A stretch of DNA of 64,000 bases from Rhodanobacter sp. C03 (GTDB lineage: Bacteria; Pseudomonadota; Gammaproteobacteria; Xanthomonadales; Rhodanobacteraceae). The first letter of the stretch is position 1. Each line of letters starts with the position of its first letter. Position numbers and translations under genes: made by a program. The stretch spans positions 186,001 to 250,000 of the forward strand of contig NZ_MUNT01000007.1 of the NCBI RefSeq assembly GCF_002001175.1, in the 5' to 3' direction. Of this stretch, positions 27,290 to 36,707 are shown one piece after another. Under the pieces are notes generated by a model. That model was not told where the DNA came from and did not search any database. It worked only from the letters and a program-made list of their open reading frames with translations.

Positions 27290-28144
27290 TCAGTGATGCC
27301 CGGAGAACGGCACCAGCTTGCGCAGCGTGGACGGCGCATGCGGCCACTTGGCATCGGCCAGATAGGGGTGATTCGGGTAATTCAGTGCCAGCACCTGGCG
27401 GGTCTGGTCGGCCAGTTCCTTGTGGCCCAGCGCCAGGTAGCTGCGCGTGAGGATGGCCAGCGCGTCACCGGTCTGCGGCGCCTGCTGGTAATGCTCGACC
27501 ACGTACTGCGCGCGATCGGCGGCAGCCACATAGGCCTTGTTGCGCAGGTAGAACTCGGACACGTTGATTTCGTACTGGGCCAGCGTGTTGCGCAGGAAGA
27601 TCATGCGCTGGCGCGCGTCGGCGGTATACGCGCTGTCCGGGAAGCGGCGTGACAGCTCGGAAAAGTCGTCGAACGACTGCAGGTTGTAGCCTTGATCGCG
27701 GCGGGACTGGGCGCTGCCGTTCCCGGTGAAACGCTCGACGAAGCCGGTGGTTCGATCGAAATTGATCAGACCGCGCAGGTAATAGGCATAATCGACATGT
27801 TTGTTGGTCGGATACGTCTTGATGAAGGCGTTGATGGTCGACAGCGCATCATCCGGCTGGTTGTCCTTGTACTGGGAATAGGCCAGGTCGAGCTGGGCCT
27901 GTTCGTTGTACATGCCCGACGGGAAGCGTGCGATCAGGCGCTTGTAGGCCGTGCTGGCGGCCGTGAAGTCGGCGTTTTCCATCGAGGTGTGCGCCTTGTT
28001 ATAGAGCGCGTCCACCGGCATCGTGTCGACGTTGTCACGCTTGTGGCCGAACATCGAGCAGGCGCTCATCGACACGGCGAGCGCGAGCACGGCGAGTACC
28101 TTCAGGGCAGGCAATTTTGGCATCGGCAACTTGATTACACGCAT
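27290..28144 (-). CDS. bamD: BamD outer membrane assembly lipoprotein
   Basis: A 284-residue lipoprotein of the BAM complex, which inserts beta-barrel proteins into the outer membrane. A lipobox (SMSAC) makes C29 the lipidated residue. The mature part holds five TPR-like repeats with the typical YNKAHTSMENADFTAAS and ARFPSGMYNEQAQLDLAY segments. The start is either ATG 28144 or ATG 28123; both keep the signal sequence. It is divergent from rluD, an arrangement widespread in gammaproteobacteria. Confidence 0.93.
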   Translation of the reverse strand: MRVIKLPMPKLPALKVLAVLALAVSMSACSMFGHKRDNVDTMPVDALYNKAHTSMENADFTAASTAYKRLIARFPSGMYNEQAQLDLAYSQYKDNQPDDALSTINAFIKTYPTNKHVDYAYYLRGLINFDRTTGFVERFTGNGSAQSRRDQGYNLQSFDDFSELSRRFPDSAYTADARQRMIFLRNTLAQYEINVSEFYLRNKAYVAAADRAQYVVEHYQQAPQTGDALAILTRSYLALGHKELADQTRQVLALNYPNHPYLADAKWPHAPSTLRKLVPFSGHH

Positions 28145-28215
28145 GAGGACAGGATTCAGATGTTTGATCGAAAAGGCATGATAGCCGAAACCGGCCACCG
28201 CCCGCGGATGCCGGC

Positions 28216-29190
28216 ATGACCACCATTCAGCACGAGGGGACGGTACCGCTGGGCGCAGCGGGACGCAGGTTCGACCAGGCTTTGGCCGAGATGTTCCCGG
28301 ATTATTCGCGCTCGCGGCTGAGCGGCTGGATCAAGTCCGGCGCGGTGACCCTGGATGGCGCCGTAGCGCCACCGCGACAGCTGCTGCGTGGCGGCGAGCA
28401 GGTGCGGCTGCAGGTCGAACTGGAAAATGAGGTCACCAGCGCGCCGGAAGATATCGCGCTGGACATCGTGCATGAGGATGAGCATCTGCTGGTGCTGAAC
28501 AAGCCGGCCGGCCTGGTGGTGCATCCGGGTGCCGGCAATCCGGCGGGTACCCTGCTCAACGCGTTGCTGCATCACGATCCGCGGCTGGCTGAATTGCCAC
28601 GCGCCGGCATCGTGCACCGGCTGGACAAGGACACCTCCGGCCTGATGGTGGTGGCGAAGACGCTGCCGACGTATACCGCGCTGGTCGACCTGCTGTCGCG
28701 CCACGAGGTGGAACGCCAGTACGAGGCGGTGGTGCTGGGCACGATGGTGGCCGGCGGCACGGTCGATGAGCCGATCGGCCGCAGCATGGGCGACCGCCTG
28801 CGTCAGGCGGTCCGCGACGAGGAAGACGGCAAGCGTGCGGTGACCCATTACCGGCTGCGCGAACGCTTTCGTGCGCACAGTCTGCTGCAATGTCAGCTGG
28901 AAACCGGCCGCACCCATCAGATCCGCGTGCATCTGGCGCACATCCATCATCCGCTGGTCGGTGATCCGTTGTACGGCGGCGGCCTGAAGCTGCCCAAGGG
29001 GGCCAGCGCGGAGCTGATCGCCATGTTGCGCGGTTTTCGGCGGCAGGCGCTGCATGCCGAGAAACTGTCGTTCATCCATCCCATCAGTGGGGAGGCCTTG
29101 TCGTTCAGTGCCGAGCGGCCGGCTGACCAGTTGGCCTTGATCGAGGCACTGCGCGCGGATCTGCTCGAACATGGTTCGGACGACTATTGA
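28216..29190 (+). CDS. rluD: 23S rRNA pseudouridine synthase RluD
   Basis: A 324-residue enzyme that makes pseudouridines in helix 69 of 23S rRNA. An N-terminal S4 RNA-binding domain (about 15-75, [14 protein letters not shown]) precedes the RluA-type catalytic domain with [10 protein letters not shown] (about 134-143), whose Asp is the nucleophile. The C-terminal motifs [10 protein letters not shown] and [10 protein letters not shown] are in place. It is divergent from bamD and followed by pgeF, an order conserved in many relatives. Confidence 0.95.
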   Translation: MTTIQHEGTVPLGAAGRRFDQALAEMFPDYSRSRLSGWIKSGAVTLDGAVAPPRQLLRGGEQVRLQVELENEVTSAPEDIALDIVHEDEHLLVLNKPAGLVVHPGAGNPAGTLLNALLHHDPRLAELPRAGIVHRLDKDTSGLMVVAKTLPTYTALVDLLSRHEVERQYEAVVLGTMVAGGTVDEPIGRSMGDRLRQAVRDEEDGKRAVTHYRLRERFRAHSLLQCQLETGRTHQIRVHLAHIHHPLVGDPLYGGGLKLPKGASAELIAMLRGFRRQALHAEKLSFIHPISGEALSFSAERPADQLALIEALRADLLEHGSDDY

Positions 29191-29271
29191 GGGCACGGGA
29201 GCCGGGTACGGAACCAAGCCGGAGTGTGTGCGATGCTTGGTGTTCCCCGCGTTCCCCGTTCCCCGGAAACC

Positions 29272-30021
29272 ATGACCGATACCTGGATCTTCCCCGACTG
29301 GCCGGCGCCGTCGCGTGTCCATGCTGCCATCACCACCTGCCATGGGCCGGGCATCTCGGCGCCGCCGTTCGGACGTTTCAATCTGGGCCTGCGCAGCGGC
29401 GACATGGCCGATGCGGTGGCGGCCAATCGCAGCGCGCTGCAGCAGGCGCTGGGGCTGCCGGCAGCACCGCGCTGGCTGCGCCAGGTGCACGGCATCAGCG
29501 TGGCTGAACTGGGGCCGTTGCCCAGCATGGACGAGCCGCAGGCGGATGCGGCGATATCGCATATTCCCGGCACCGTGTTGGCGATCCTTACCGCCGATTG
29601 CCTGCCCGTATTGTTCTGTGCCGACGATGGCAGCGAGATTGGTGCCGCGCATGCCGGCTGGCGCGGTCTCGCCGCTGGCGTGCTGGAAGCGACGCTGACT
29701 CAGCTGCATGCGCCGCGTGACCGGTTGCTGGCGTGGCTGGGGCCATGCATTGGTACGGCCTCGTATGAGGTGGGTGAGGACGTGCGTGCCGCGTTCGTCG
29801 ACCACGATGCGCCGGCTGCTTCCTGTTTCGTGTCGACGCGACCGGGTCACTGGCTGTGCGATCTGGCGGCGCTGGCGCGGCGGCGGCTGGCCGCGGCGGG
29901 CGTGACGCGAGTCCACGGCGGCGGCTTCGATACGTTCAGCGATGCACGCTTCTATTCCTATCGTCGCGACGGTGCGCGCAGCGGTCGCTTCGCCAGCCTG
30001 ATCTGGCTAGCCGAGAGCTGA
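29272..30021 (+). CDS. pgeF: Multicopper-oxidase-fold polyphenol oxidase family protein (YfiH/PgeF)
   Basis: A 249-residue member of the YfiH family. In E. coli this protein edits peptidoglycan precursors, hydrolysing L-Ser from wrongly made UDP-MurNAc-L-Ser; homologues were also called laccases. Conserved metal ligands appear in RQVHG, TADCLPV and AHAGWRG. The C-terminal end [17 protein letters not shown] is typical. ATG 29272 follows GGAAA; an upstream GTG/ATG cluster near 29224 has no conserved sequence. It lies after rluD on the same strand. Confidence 0.9.
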   Translation: MTDTWIFPDWPAPSRVHAAITTCHGPGISAPPFGRFNLGLRSGDMADAVAANRSALQQALGLPAAPRWLRQVHGISVAELGPLPSMDEPQADAAISHIPGTVLAILTADCLPVLFCADDGSEIGAAHAGWRGLAAGVLEATLTQLHAPRDRLLAWLGPCIGTASYEVGEDVRAAFVDHDAPAASCFVSTRPGHWLCDLAALARRRLAAAGVTRVHGGGFDTFSDARFYSYRRDGARSGRFASLIWLAES

Positions 30022-30057
30022 TCGGCTGGCGTTGACGCGCTGTCGTCATGCCTTTTG

Positions 30058-30085
30058 CTTGAATCGTCCGCCACTGTCCGCATCT
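30058..30085 (+). promoter_or_regulatory. Sigma-32-type heat-shock promoter of clpB
   Basis: CTTGAA (30058-30063), a 14-base spacer and CCGCATCT (30078-30085) fit the RpoH consensus closely (CTTGAA, 13-15 bases, CCCCATNT). The clpB ATG is about 55 bases past the predicted start. A perfect 15-base inverted repeat overlaps the -10 part. Confidence 0.75.
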
Positions 30086-30101
30086 TTGCGGACAGTGGCG
30101 G
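30068..30101. repeat. Perfect 15-bp inverted repeat over the clpB promoter
   Basis: Arms 30068-30082 and 30087-30101 pair without mismatch around a four-base loop TCTT. No T run follows, so it is a poor intrinsic terminator. It covers the -10 element of the clpB heat-shock promoter and could be an operator or an RNA hairpin in read-through from pgeF. Confidence 0.8.
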
Positions 30102-30143
30102 CGGATCCGCCAAATCCTTTCACCTCTTGCAGGGGATCTCGAT

Positions 30144-32741
30144 ATGCGGAAGGACAAACTCACCTCGCGTTTCCAGCAAGCGCTGGCGGACGCGCAATCG
30201 CTGGCCGTGGGCCGCGACAACAACATGTTGGAACCGGTGCACGTGATGGCGGCGTTGCTTGGCCAGCAGGGCGGTTCGACCGGGCCGTTGCTGACCCAGG
30301 CGCAGGTCAACGTGCCGGCGCTGCAACAGCGCGTCAACGACATGCTGGAACGCTTGCCGAAGGTCAGTGGGCAGGAAGGCAATATCCATGCAGGCAACGA
30401 GCTGACCCGGTTGCTCAACCTCACCGACAAGCTGGCACAGCAGCGTGGCGACCAGTTCATCGCCAGCGAACTGTTCGTGCTGGCGGCGCTGGATGACAAG
30501 GGTGAGCTGGGCGCTGCGCTGAAGGCGGCGGGTGCGACCAAACCGAATCTGGAAGCGGCGATCGAGAAGCTGCGCGGCGGCGAGAAGGTGCAGAGCGAGA
30601 ACGCCGAGGAGCAGCGCCAGGCGCTGGAGAAATACTGCATCGACCTGACCGCGCGCGCCGAGTCCGGCAAGCTCGATCCGGTGATCGGCCGCGACGAGGA
30701 AATTCGCCGCACCATCCAGGTGCTGCAGCGGCGTACCAAGAACAATCCGGTGCTGATCGGCGAGCCCGGCGTGGGCAAGACCGCGATCGTCGAAGGGCTG
30801 GCCCAGCGCATCATCAAGGACGAAGTGCCGGAAGGACTGCGCGGTCGTCGCGTGCTGGCGCTGGACATGGGCGCGTTGATCGCCGGGGCGAAATTCCGTG
30901 GTGAGTTCGAGGAGCGCCTGAAGGCCGTGCTCAGCGACCTGTCCAAGCAGGAAGGCCGGGTGATCCTGTTCATCGACGAACTGCACACCATGGTCGGCGC
31001 AGGCAAGGCCGATGGCGCGATGGATGCGGGCAACATGCTCAAGCCCGCGCTGGCACGTGGCGAATTGCATTGCATCGGCGCCACCACGCTGGACGAATAC
31101 CGCAAGTACATCGAGAAGGATGCCGCGCTGGAACGCCGCTTCCAGAAAGTGTTCGTGGGCGAGCCCTCGGTGGAGGACACCATCGCGATCCTGCGCGGGC
31201 TGAAGGAGCGCTACGCGGTGCACCACGGCGTCGAGATCACCGACCCGGCGATCGTCGCCGCGGCCACGCTGTCGCATCGCTACATCGCCGACCGCCAGCT
31301 GCCGGACAAGGCGATCGATCTGATGGACGAGGCGGCCTCGCGCATCCGCATGGAAATCGACTCCAAGCCGGAGGAACTGGACCGTCTCGAACGCCGGCTG
31401 ATCCAGTTGAAAATCCAGCGCGAGATGCTGAAGAAGGAGAAAGACAGCGAATCGAAACAGCGCCTCGCCGATCTGGAAACCGACATCGAGAAGCTGGGAC
31501 GCGAGTTCTCCGACCTCAACGAGATCTGGAAATCCGAGAAGGCCGCGCTGCAGGGCGTGACCAAGGTGAAAGAGCAGATCGAGCAGGCAAGGCAGGAGCT
31601 GGATGCGGCGCAGCGCGGACAGGACTACGCGAAGATGAGCGAGATCCAGTACGGGCGCCTGCCGGAACTGGAGAAGCAGCTCGCTGCCGCACAGGCTGCC
31701 GAAACGCAGGATTTCAAGCTGCTGCAGGACAAGGTCACCGCCGAGGAAATCGCCGAAGTGGTGGCGCGTTGGACCGGCATTCCGGTCGCCAAGATGCTCG
31801 AAGGCGAGCGCGAAAAGCTGCTGCACATGGAAGACGACCTGCACAGGCGCGTGGTCGGCCAGGACGAGGCGGTGCGCGCGGTGTCCGATGCGATCCGCCG
31901 TTCGCGCGCGGGCCTGTCCGATCCGAACCGGCCGAACGGTTCGTTCCTGTTCCTGGGCCCCACCGGCGTGGGCAAGACCGAGTTGTGCAAGGCGCTGGCC
32001 GAATTCATGTTCGACACCACCGACGCGATGGTGCGCATCGACATGAGCGAGTTCATGGAGAAGCACTCGGTGAGCCGGCTGGTCGGCGCGCCGCCGGGTT
32101 ATGTTGGTTACGAGGAAGGCGGCTATCTCACCGAAGCGGTGCGGCGCCGCCCCTATAGCGTGATCCTCCTGGACGAGGTGGAGAAAGCACACCCGGATGT
32201 GTTCAACATCCTGCTGCAGGTGCTGGACGACGGCCGCCTCACCGATGGCCAGGGCCGCACGGTGGACTTCCGCAATACCGTGATCGTGATGACCTCGAAC
32301 CTCGGCTCGCAGATGATCCAGGACGCCTCCGAGAACGGCGAAGGTGGCGATGTCGAGGAGCAGTACACGCAGATGAAGGCGTCGGTGATGGGCGTGGTGC
32401 AGGCACACTTCCGCCCCGAGTTCATCAACCGGCTCGACGAGATCGTGGTGTTCCGTCCGCTCGACAAGACGCAGATTCGCGCGATCGCACGCATCCAGCT
32501 GGTGAATCTGGAAAAGCGTCTGGCCGAGCGGCAGTTGAAGCTGGAGGTCAGCGACGCCGCGCTGGCGTTGCTCGGCAACACCGGTTTCGATCCGGTCTAC
32601 GGTGCGCGACCCTTGAAGCGGGCGATCCAGCAACAGCTGGAGAATCCGCTGGCGCGGGAAATCCTGGAAGGGCGTTACCCGGCCGGGGCGCGGATACAGG
32701 TCGATGCCGAAGGCGGCCACCTGCAATTCAGGGCGGCCTGA
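30144..32741 (+). CDS. clpB: ClpB disaggregase (AAA+ chaperone)
   Basis: An 865-residue hexameric ATPase that extracts proteins from aggregates together with DnaK. It has an N-terminal Clp-repeat domain (1-145), NBD1 with Walker A GEPGVGKT (about 207-214) and Walker B ILFIDE, a coiled-coil middle domain (about 405-525), and NBD2 with GPTGVGKT (about 605-612). There is no IGL/F loop for ClpP, as expected for ClpB. Length and order are normal. A sigma-32-type promoter lies upstream and a strong terminator downstream. Confidence 0.97.
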   Translation: MRKDKLTSRFQQALADAQSLAVGRDNNMLEPVHVMAALLGQQGGSTGPLLTQAQVNVPALQQRVNDMLERLPKVSGQEGNIHAGNELTRLLNLTDKLAQQRGDQFIASELFVLAALDDKGELGAALKAAGATKPNLEAAIEKLRGGEKVQSENAEEQRQALEKYCIDLTARAESGKLDPVIGRDEEIRRTIQVLQRRTKNNPVLIGEPGVGKTAIVEGLAQRIIKDEVPEGLRGRRVLALDMGALIAGAKFRGEFEERLKAVLSDLSKQEGRVILFIDELHTMVGAGKADGAMDAGNMLKPALARGELHCIGATTLDEYRKYIEKDAALERRFQKVFVGEPSVEDTIAILRGLKERYAVHHGVEITDPAIVAAATLSHRYIADRQLPDKAIDLMDEAASRIRMEIDSKPEELDRLERRLIQLKIQREMLKKEKDSESKQRLADLETDIEKLGREFSDLNEIWKSEKAALQGVTKVKEQIEQARQELDAAQRGQDYAKMSEIQYGRLPELEKQLAAAQAAETQDFKLLQDKVTAEEIAEVVARWTGIPVAKMLEGEREKLLHMEDDLHRRVVGQDEAVRAVSDAIRRSRAGLSDPNRPNGSFLFLGPTGVGKTELCKALAEFMFDTTDAMVRIDMSEFMEKHSVSRLVGAPPGYVGYEEGGYLTEAVRRRPYSVILLDEVEKAHPDVFNILLQVLDDGRLTDGQGRTVDFRNTVIVMTSNLGSQMIQDASENGEGGDVEEQYTQMKASVMGVVQAHFRPEFINRLDEIVVFRPLDKTQIRAIARIQLVNLEKRLAERQLKLEVSDAALALLGNTGFDPVYGARPLKRAIQQQLENPLAREILEGRYPAGARIQVDAEGGHLQFRAA

Positions 32742-32746
32742 TCTCA

Positions 32747-32780
32747 AAGAAAAATCCCGGCGAACGCCGGGATTTTTCTT
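32747..32780. terminator. Bidirectional terminator between clpB and the TonB receptor gene
   Basis: A 16-base perfect stem (32747-32762 and 32765-32780) with GC core CCCGGCG/CGCCGGG and A/T-rich outer arms. It serves the convergent clpB and receptor genes. Confidence 0.9.
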
Positions 32781-32801
32781 GATCGCAAATGAAAGCAGCG
32801 C

Positions 32802-35285
32802 TTACCAGCTGTAACGCACCGTGCCGTAGACGTAGGCACCGTTGTAGCCGAACGGCGAGAAGGTCGAGTAGGGCAGCGTGCCGTGGTTGCTGTTGTTGGC
32901 GATGTTCACATCCGGATAGGTGTCCGTCGCATCGTCGGCGCCAATCGTGAAGGTCCAATTGTTCAGGCGGTAACTGGCGGCCAGGTCCAGCACCCATTTC
33001 GGCGTGAAGGTCTGATCCACCACGCCAGTCGCCACGTTGTAAGCGGCCAGGCTGCTGACGTAGCTGGTGTAGCGGCCGTAGCGGGTCAGTGTCCCGGTGA
33101 AGCTCCACGATCCGACGGCGTACTGTTCGCTCAGGATGAGCTTGCTTTGTGGCGCGCTGTTGGCCAGGTAACCCTTGATGTCCTGCCGGCTCAGGCGTGT
33201 ATAGGCAACGCCCAGGTTGGTCAGTACTGCCGGGTTCGGCTTCACCTGGGTCACCACGTTCTGGTTGTAGTTGGCGCTCAGGGTCGAGGTCAGCGTGCCG
33301 GCGTCGCCCAGGCTGGCCACGTAGGTGCCGACGAAATCGACGCCGCGCGTGCGTGTGTCGGCCGCATTGGTGAAATAGGAGATGCTGCTGTAGTTGAGGT
33401 TGCTGATGCCGTTCGCGGCCAGGTAGTTCACCACCACCGGTGCCGTGGTGGAGATGGCGCCGGATAGTGCGATGCGGTTCTGGATGTCGATCTGGTAGAG
33501 GTCCAGGCTCAGGTTCACTGCATCGGTGGGGTTCCAAACCGCGCCGAAGGTGAAGTTCTCGGACTTCTCCGGTTTGAGCGCTTCTGCCCCGAGCAGCTGG
33601 GCGATCGGACTGTTCACTGAGACCAGGCCGGAGTTGTAGATGCCCGTCGGCAGGCCGGCGGAATTGCCGGTGGCGTAGAACAGCGAGGACGTCTGCGAGA
33701 AGTACTGCTGGCCCAGCGTCGGTGCGCGGAAGCCGGTCGAGGCGCTGGCGCGCAGCGCGAAGCGGTCGGTGAAGTCGAAGCGTCCAGCCAGCGAGCCGGA
33801 GGTGGTGTTGCCGAAGTCGTTGTAGTGCTCGTGCCGCACCGCCGCGGAGATGCCGAGCTTGTCGGTCAGGTTGGTTTCCAGGTCCAGGTATTCGGCAACG
33901 TCCTGCCGCGAGGCATCCACCGCGTTCACCGGCTGCCAGCCGGCGAAACCCTGCGCGCCGCCGGAGACGCCGGACGTGCCGACGTACCAGGACGGCAACG
34001 CACCGGCATCGATGCCGTAGGTCTGGCGCAGATACTCGGCGCCGAACGCCACGGTCACCGGATTGGGCAGCCAGCTGGTGGACACGTCCTTGGCGATGTC
34101 CAGATCCAGTGCCTGCTGCGCGGCGCGCAGGATGCCATCATGGAAGATGGTCGGCGTGCTGCCGAAATCATGCAGGTAGGCGTAGTTGAGGCTGTGCTGG
34201 GTCTCGTAAGAGACGCGGTTGCCGCCATAGTTGCCGCTCAGGTCCCAGCGCCAGCCATCGAGCGTGCCGCGGAAGCCGGCGACCAGCGACTGGTCGGTGG
34301 AGTTGGCGTTCTCCAGCGGCAGGAAGCCGTCCGGGTACACCTGACCGATCAGCGCGTTGTTCGGCGTCGGCGCATTGGTGCCATAGCGGAAGAACGCCGG
34401 CGACGTGCTGTTGCGGTGACCGTAATGGCCGAAGGCGTAGAACTGCACGTCCGGCGTGATGTCGTACTGCGAGTTGATCATCAGGTTCTGGTCGTGCACC
34501 GCCGGATCGCCCTGGTGGTAGTTCACGCCGAGCGCTTCCCAGGCCGGCGAGCGGTTGTCCGGGCGGGCTCGGTTGGTGTAGTCCTCGTTGCCATCCTGCA
34601 GGGTGAAGCGGATCCAGCCCTTGTCGCCGGCAAGCGGAATGCCGAAGTTGGCCGAGCCCTGCCACTGGCGCCCATCGCCGGCGGAATACTGGCCTCCGGT
34701 GACCTGCACGTCGCCACCGGCGGCGCCCTTCTTCAGGATGATGTTGATCACGCCGGCGATGGCGTCGGAGCCATACTGGGCGGAAGCGCCGTCTCGCAGC
34801 ACCTCGATGTGGTCGATGGCATCGACGGGGATGGTGTTGAGATCCACCGCCTGCGAACCGCGGCCGAGCACACCATTGGTCAGCACCATCGCACCGGAAT
34901 GCCAGCGCTTGCCGTCCACCAGCACCAGTACTTCGTCCGGCGACAGGCCGCGCAACTGCGCCGGGCGCTGGGTGTCCGCCGTATCGGCTGCTGCCGGCCG
35001 CGGAAAGTTCAGTGAAGGGATGATCCGGGCAAGCGCCGTCGGCAGGTCGTTGGTGCCGGTCTGCTGCAGCACCTTGGCCGAGACCACGTCGATCGGTGTC
35101 AGCGAGCTGCTCTCCGTGCGGTCGCTGGCGCGCGTGCCGGTGACGATCACCGTACCCAGGTTCTTGGCCTTGGCAGGCGGCGGGGTGGGTGCCGTGGCAT
35201 CCTGCGCCGCGGCGGTGCCGGCCAGTGCAATCAGCACAGCGGCTGACAGCCGCGCAGGGACGGTCGGGTTGAAGCGCTTGCTCAT
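32802..35285 (-). CDS. TonB-dependent receptor under a met-box-like operator
   Basis: An 827-residue outer membrane receptor with signal peptide (1-27, cut near AAAQ), a Pro/Ala-rich stretch, plug domain (about 45-170, with LRGLSPDEVLVLVDGKR and the IEVLRDGASAQYGSDAIAGVINI signature) and barrel ending in YGTVRYSW. It belongs to the large receptors typical of Xanthomonadales. ATG 35285 follows GGAGAG. The promoter has two adjoining eight-base sites like MetJ boxes next to its -35, exactly as for metX. This suggests methionine-status control and a sulfur- or methionine-related ligand; the ligand itself is not visible in the sequence. Confidence 0.9.
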   Translation of the reverse strand: MSKRFNPTVPARLSAAVLIALAGTAAAQDATAPTPPPAKAKNLGTVIVTGTRASDRTESSSLTPIDVVSAKVLQQTGTNDLPTALARIIPSLNFPRPAAADTADTQRPAQLRGLSPDEVLVLVDGKRWHSGAMVLTNGVLGRGSQAVDLNTIPVDAIDHIEVLRDGASAQYGSDAIAGVINIILKKGAAGGDVQVTGGQYSAGDGRQWQGSANFGIPLAGDKGWIRFTLQDGNEDYTNRARPDNRSPAWEALGVNYHQGDPAVHDQNLMINSQYDITPDVQFYAFGHYGHRNSTSPAFFRYGTNAPTPNNALIGQVYPDGFLPLENANSTDQSLVAGFRGTLDGWRWDLSGNYGGNRVSYETQHSLNYAYLHDFGSTPTIFHDGILRAAQQALDLDIAKDVSTSWLPNPVTVAFGAEYLRQTYGIDAGALPSWYVGTSGVSGGAQGFAGWQPVNAVDASRQDVAEYLDLETNLTDKLGISAAVRHEHYNDFGNTTSGSLAGRFDFTDRFALRASASTGFRAPTLGQQYFSQTSSLFYATGNSAGLPTGIYNSGLVSVNSPIAQLLGAEALKPEKSENFTFGAVWNPTDAVNLSLDLYQIDIQNRIALSGAISTTAPVVVNYLAANGISNLNYSSISYFTNAADTRTRGVDFVGTYVASLGDAGTLTSTLSANYNQNVVTQVKPNPAVLTNLGVAYTRLSRQDIKGYLANSAPQSKLILSEQYAVGSWSFTGTLTRYGRYTSYVSSLAAYNVATGVVDQTFTPKWVLDLAASYRLNNWTFTIGADDATDTYPDVNIANNSNHGTLPYSTFSPFGYNGAYVYGTVRYSW

Positions 35286-35329
35286 GGAATCTCTCCGGGC
35301 TCATGGGGTTGCTGCATCGCAACAACTGC

Positions 35330-35358
35330 AGACTAGTGTCACTACGCGATCTCGTCAA
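35330..35358 (-). promoter_or_regulatory. Promoter of the TonB receptor gene
   Basis: On the minus strand, TTGACG (35358-35353), a 17-base spacer and the weaker TAGTCT (35335-35330). The predicted leader is only about 38 bases, so it has no room for a riboswitch. Confidence 0.55.
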
Positions 35359-35359
35359 T

Positions 35360-35375
35360 AGACGTATAGACGTCT
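35360..35375 (-). promoter_or_regulatory. Tandem met-box-like operator of the TonB receptor gene
   Basis: On the minus strand the adjoining octamers read AGACGTCT (8 of 8 to the MetJ consensus) and ATACGTCT (7 of 8), ending one base before the -35. The module from the first octamer through the -35 is nearly identical to that of metX (9235-9257). Confidence 0.65.
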
Positions 35376-35578
35376 ATCAGTCCATATGTAAAAGATCATG
35401 CATCCTTTCGTGAGTGTGGTCATCGATGGTGATGGCCGGCCTGATGATTCCCTCTGATTGCAGGCTACTCCCGCGGACGGGTGGAGGCCACGCGACGGGT
35501 GGTACGTTGAAATAAGGCGCAAGGTGCCGATAATGGCCTGCTACCCATCGCGGGTTCGTGCACCAGTCCGGAGTTTTC

Positions 35579-35914
35579 ATGCCCATCTACGAGTTCGAGT
35601 GCAACCACTGCGGTCACCGCTTCGATCGCCTGCAGAAGTTGTCCGACACCGATCCATCGATATGCCCGGCCTGCGATGCGCCGCAATTGCGGCGACGGGT
35701 CAGTGCACCGTCGTTCCGTCTGGCTGGCAGTGGCTGGTACGAGACCGATTTCAAGAAAGAGGGTGACAAGAAACGCAACCTGGTTGACTCGAGCGAGGGC
35801 GGCAAACCCGCCAGCAGTGAAGGCGCAGCAGCTACCGTGCCCGCTGCGGCCGCAGCGACGCCCGCCGCTGCACCGGCACCGGCAGCGTCAGGTAACAAGA
35901 CCGGCGGCGAGTGA
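35579..35914 (+). CDS. FmdB-type zinc-ribbon protein
   Basis: A 111-residue protein with an N-terminal FmdB/CxxC_CxxC regulatory-type zinc ribbon: C-N-H-C near 9-12 and C-P-A-C near 30-33, starting MPIYEFEC. The second half is low-complexity, rich in Ala and Pro, and ends in GGE. The family is often called a putative regulator, but its function is not established. The start ATG follows GGAG. In relatives a similar small gene lies shortly upstream of aspS. Confidence 0.85.
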   Translation: MPIYEFECNHCGHRFDRLQKLSDTDPSICPACDAPQLRRRVSAPSFRLAGSGWYETDFKKEGDKKRNLVDSSEGGKPASSEGAAATVPAAAAATPAAAPAPAASGNKTGGE

Positions 35915-36015
35915 GCGATTGCCGTTGCAGGCAAAGCTGGTGGTGACAACGGATATTCAAGTACGGTGGGTGTGGTCCGCGACAGGCGTGGCGGCATTCT
36001 TCTAGGGAGATACCT

Positions 36016-36555
36016 ATGCAGCAGTCATACGGGGTTCTTGGCGGCATCGCGGTGAGCTTGCTTGCCGCGTTGTGTCTGGTTGTCGCGCCGACCGTGCAGG
36101 CGCAGGATGGCAGGACGATTCGCTGCGAAAGCAGCAACGGCAAGTTCAATCGCTGCGCGATGCCATGGCGCGATGCCCAGCTGGCTCGGCAGGAATCGAA
36201 GGGCGCCTGCGTCCGCGACCAGAGTTGGGGGGTGGATCGGCAGGGCCTGTGGGTGGATCGCGGTTGCCGCGGCTTGTTTGCGGAGGCTGACCGGGGGCGC
36301 CCCGGTTATGGCGGTCCCGGCGGTGGTTGGCAACCGGGTCCTGACTGGAACCGTCAGATTCGCCTGCAGTGCGACAGCAACCAGAAGCGCTATCAGATGT
36401 GCCAGGTCGACCTCGGTCGCCAAGGCCGCGCCCGGCTGGTGAAGCAGATGTCCGACACCCGTTGCACCGAGGGCTACAGCTGGGGCTGGAATCGCGCCGG
36501 CGTCTGGGTGAACCACGGTTGCCGCGGCCAGTTCGTAATCGACCGTCGCTGGTAA
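36016..36555 (+). CDS. Exported DUF3011 protein
   Basis: A 179-residue protein with signal peptide (about 1-29, cut near VQAQ) and two copies of a DUF3011-type repeat (about 33-92 and 112-175). Each repeat has the pattern C-x-S/D-x2-x-C, then a W-G-x3-x-G-V/L-W-V-x2-G-C-R-G-x-F end. The eight paired Cys suggest disulfides in the periplasm. Function is unknown. The start follows AGGGAGA. Confidence 0.85.
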   Translation: MQQSYGVLGGIAVSLLAALCLVVAPTVQAQDGRTIRCESSNGKFNRCAMPWRDAQLARQESKGACVRDQSWGVDRQGLWVDRGCRGLFAEADRGRPGYGGPGGGWQPGPDWNRQIRLQCDSNQKRYQMCQVDLGRQGRARLVKQMSDTRCTEGYSWGWNRAGVWVNHGCRGQFVIDRRW

Positions 36556-36595
36556 CCGATTTTCGACAGCAGTTGTGGGGCATCCAGCCCGCAAC

Positions 36596-36620
36596 TGCTG
36601 GCGGGAAACCCGCCAGCAGG
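36596..36620. repeat. Strong hairpin upstream of aspS
   Basis: CTGCTGGCGGG (36596-36606) and CCCGCCAGCAG (36610-36620) pair perfectly around AAA. A second inverted repeat, CAGCAGTTG (36567-36575) with CAACTGCTG (36592-36600), overlaps it, so two exclusive folds are possible. No T run follows. It may end the DUF3011 transcript or act in the aspS leader. Confidence 0.6.
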
Positions 36621-36707
36621 CATCGCAGTGGTAATATTCCGGGTCTTTTCCATCTGATTCTTTCATTTGAATCGGCCGCGCTGCGGCCCGCCCGGAGTTT
36701 CAAGCGC

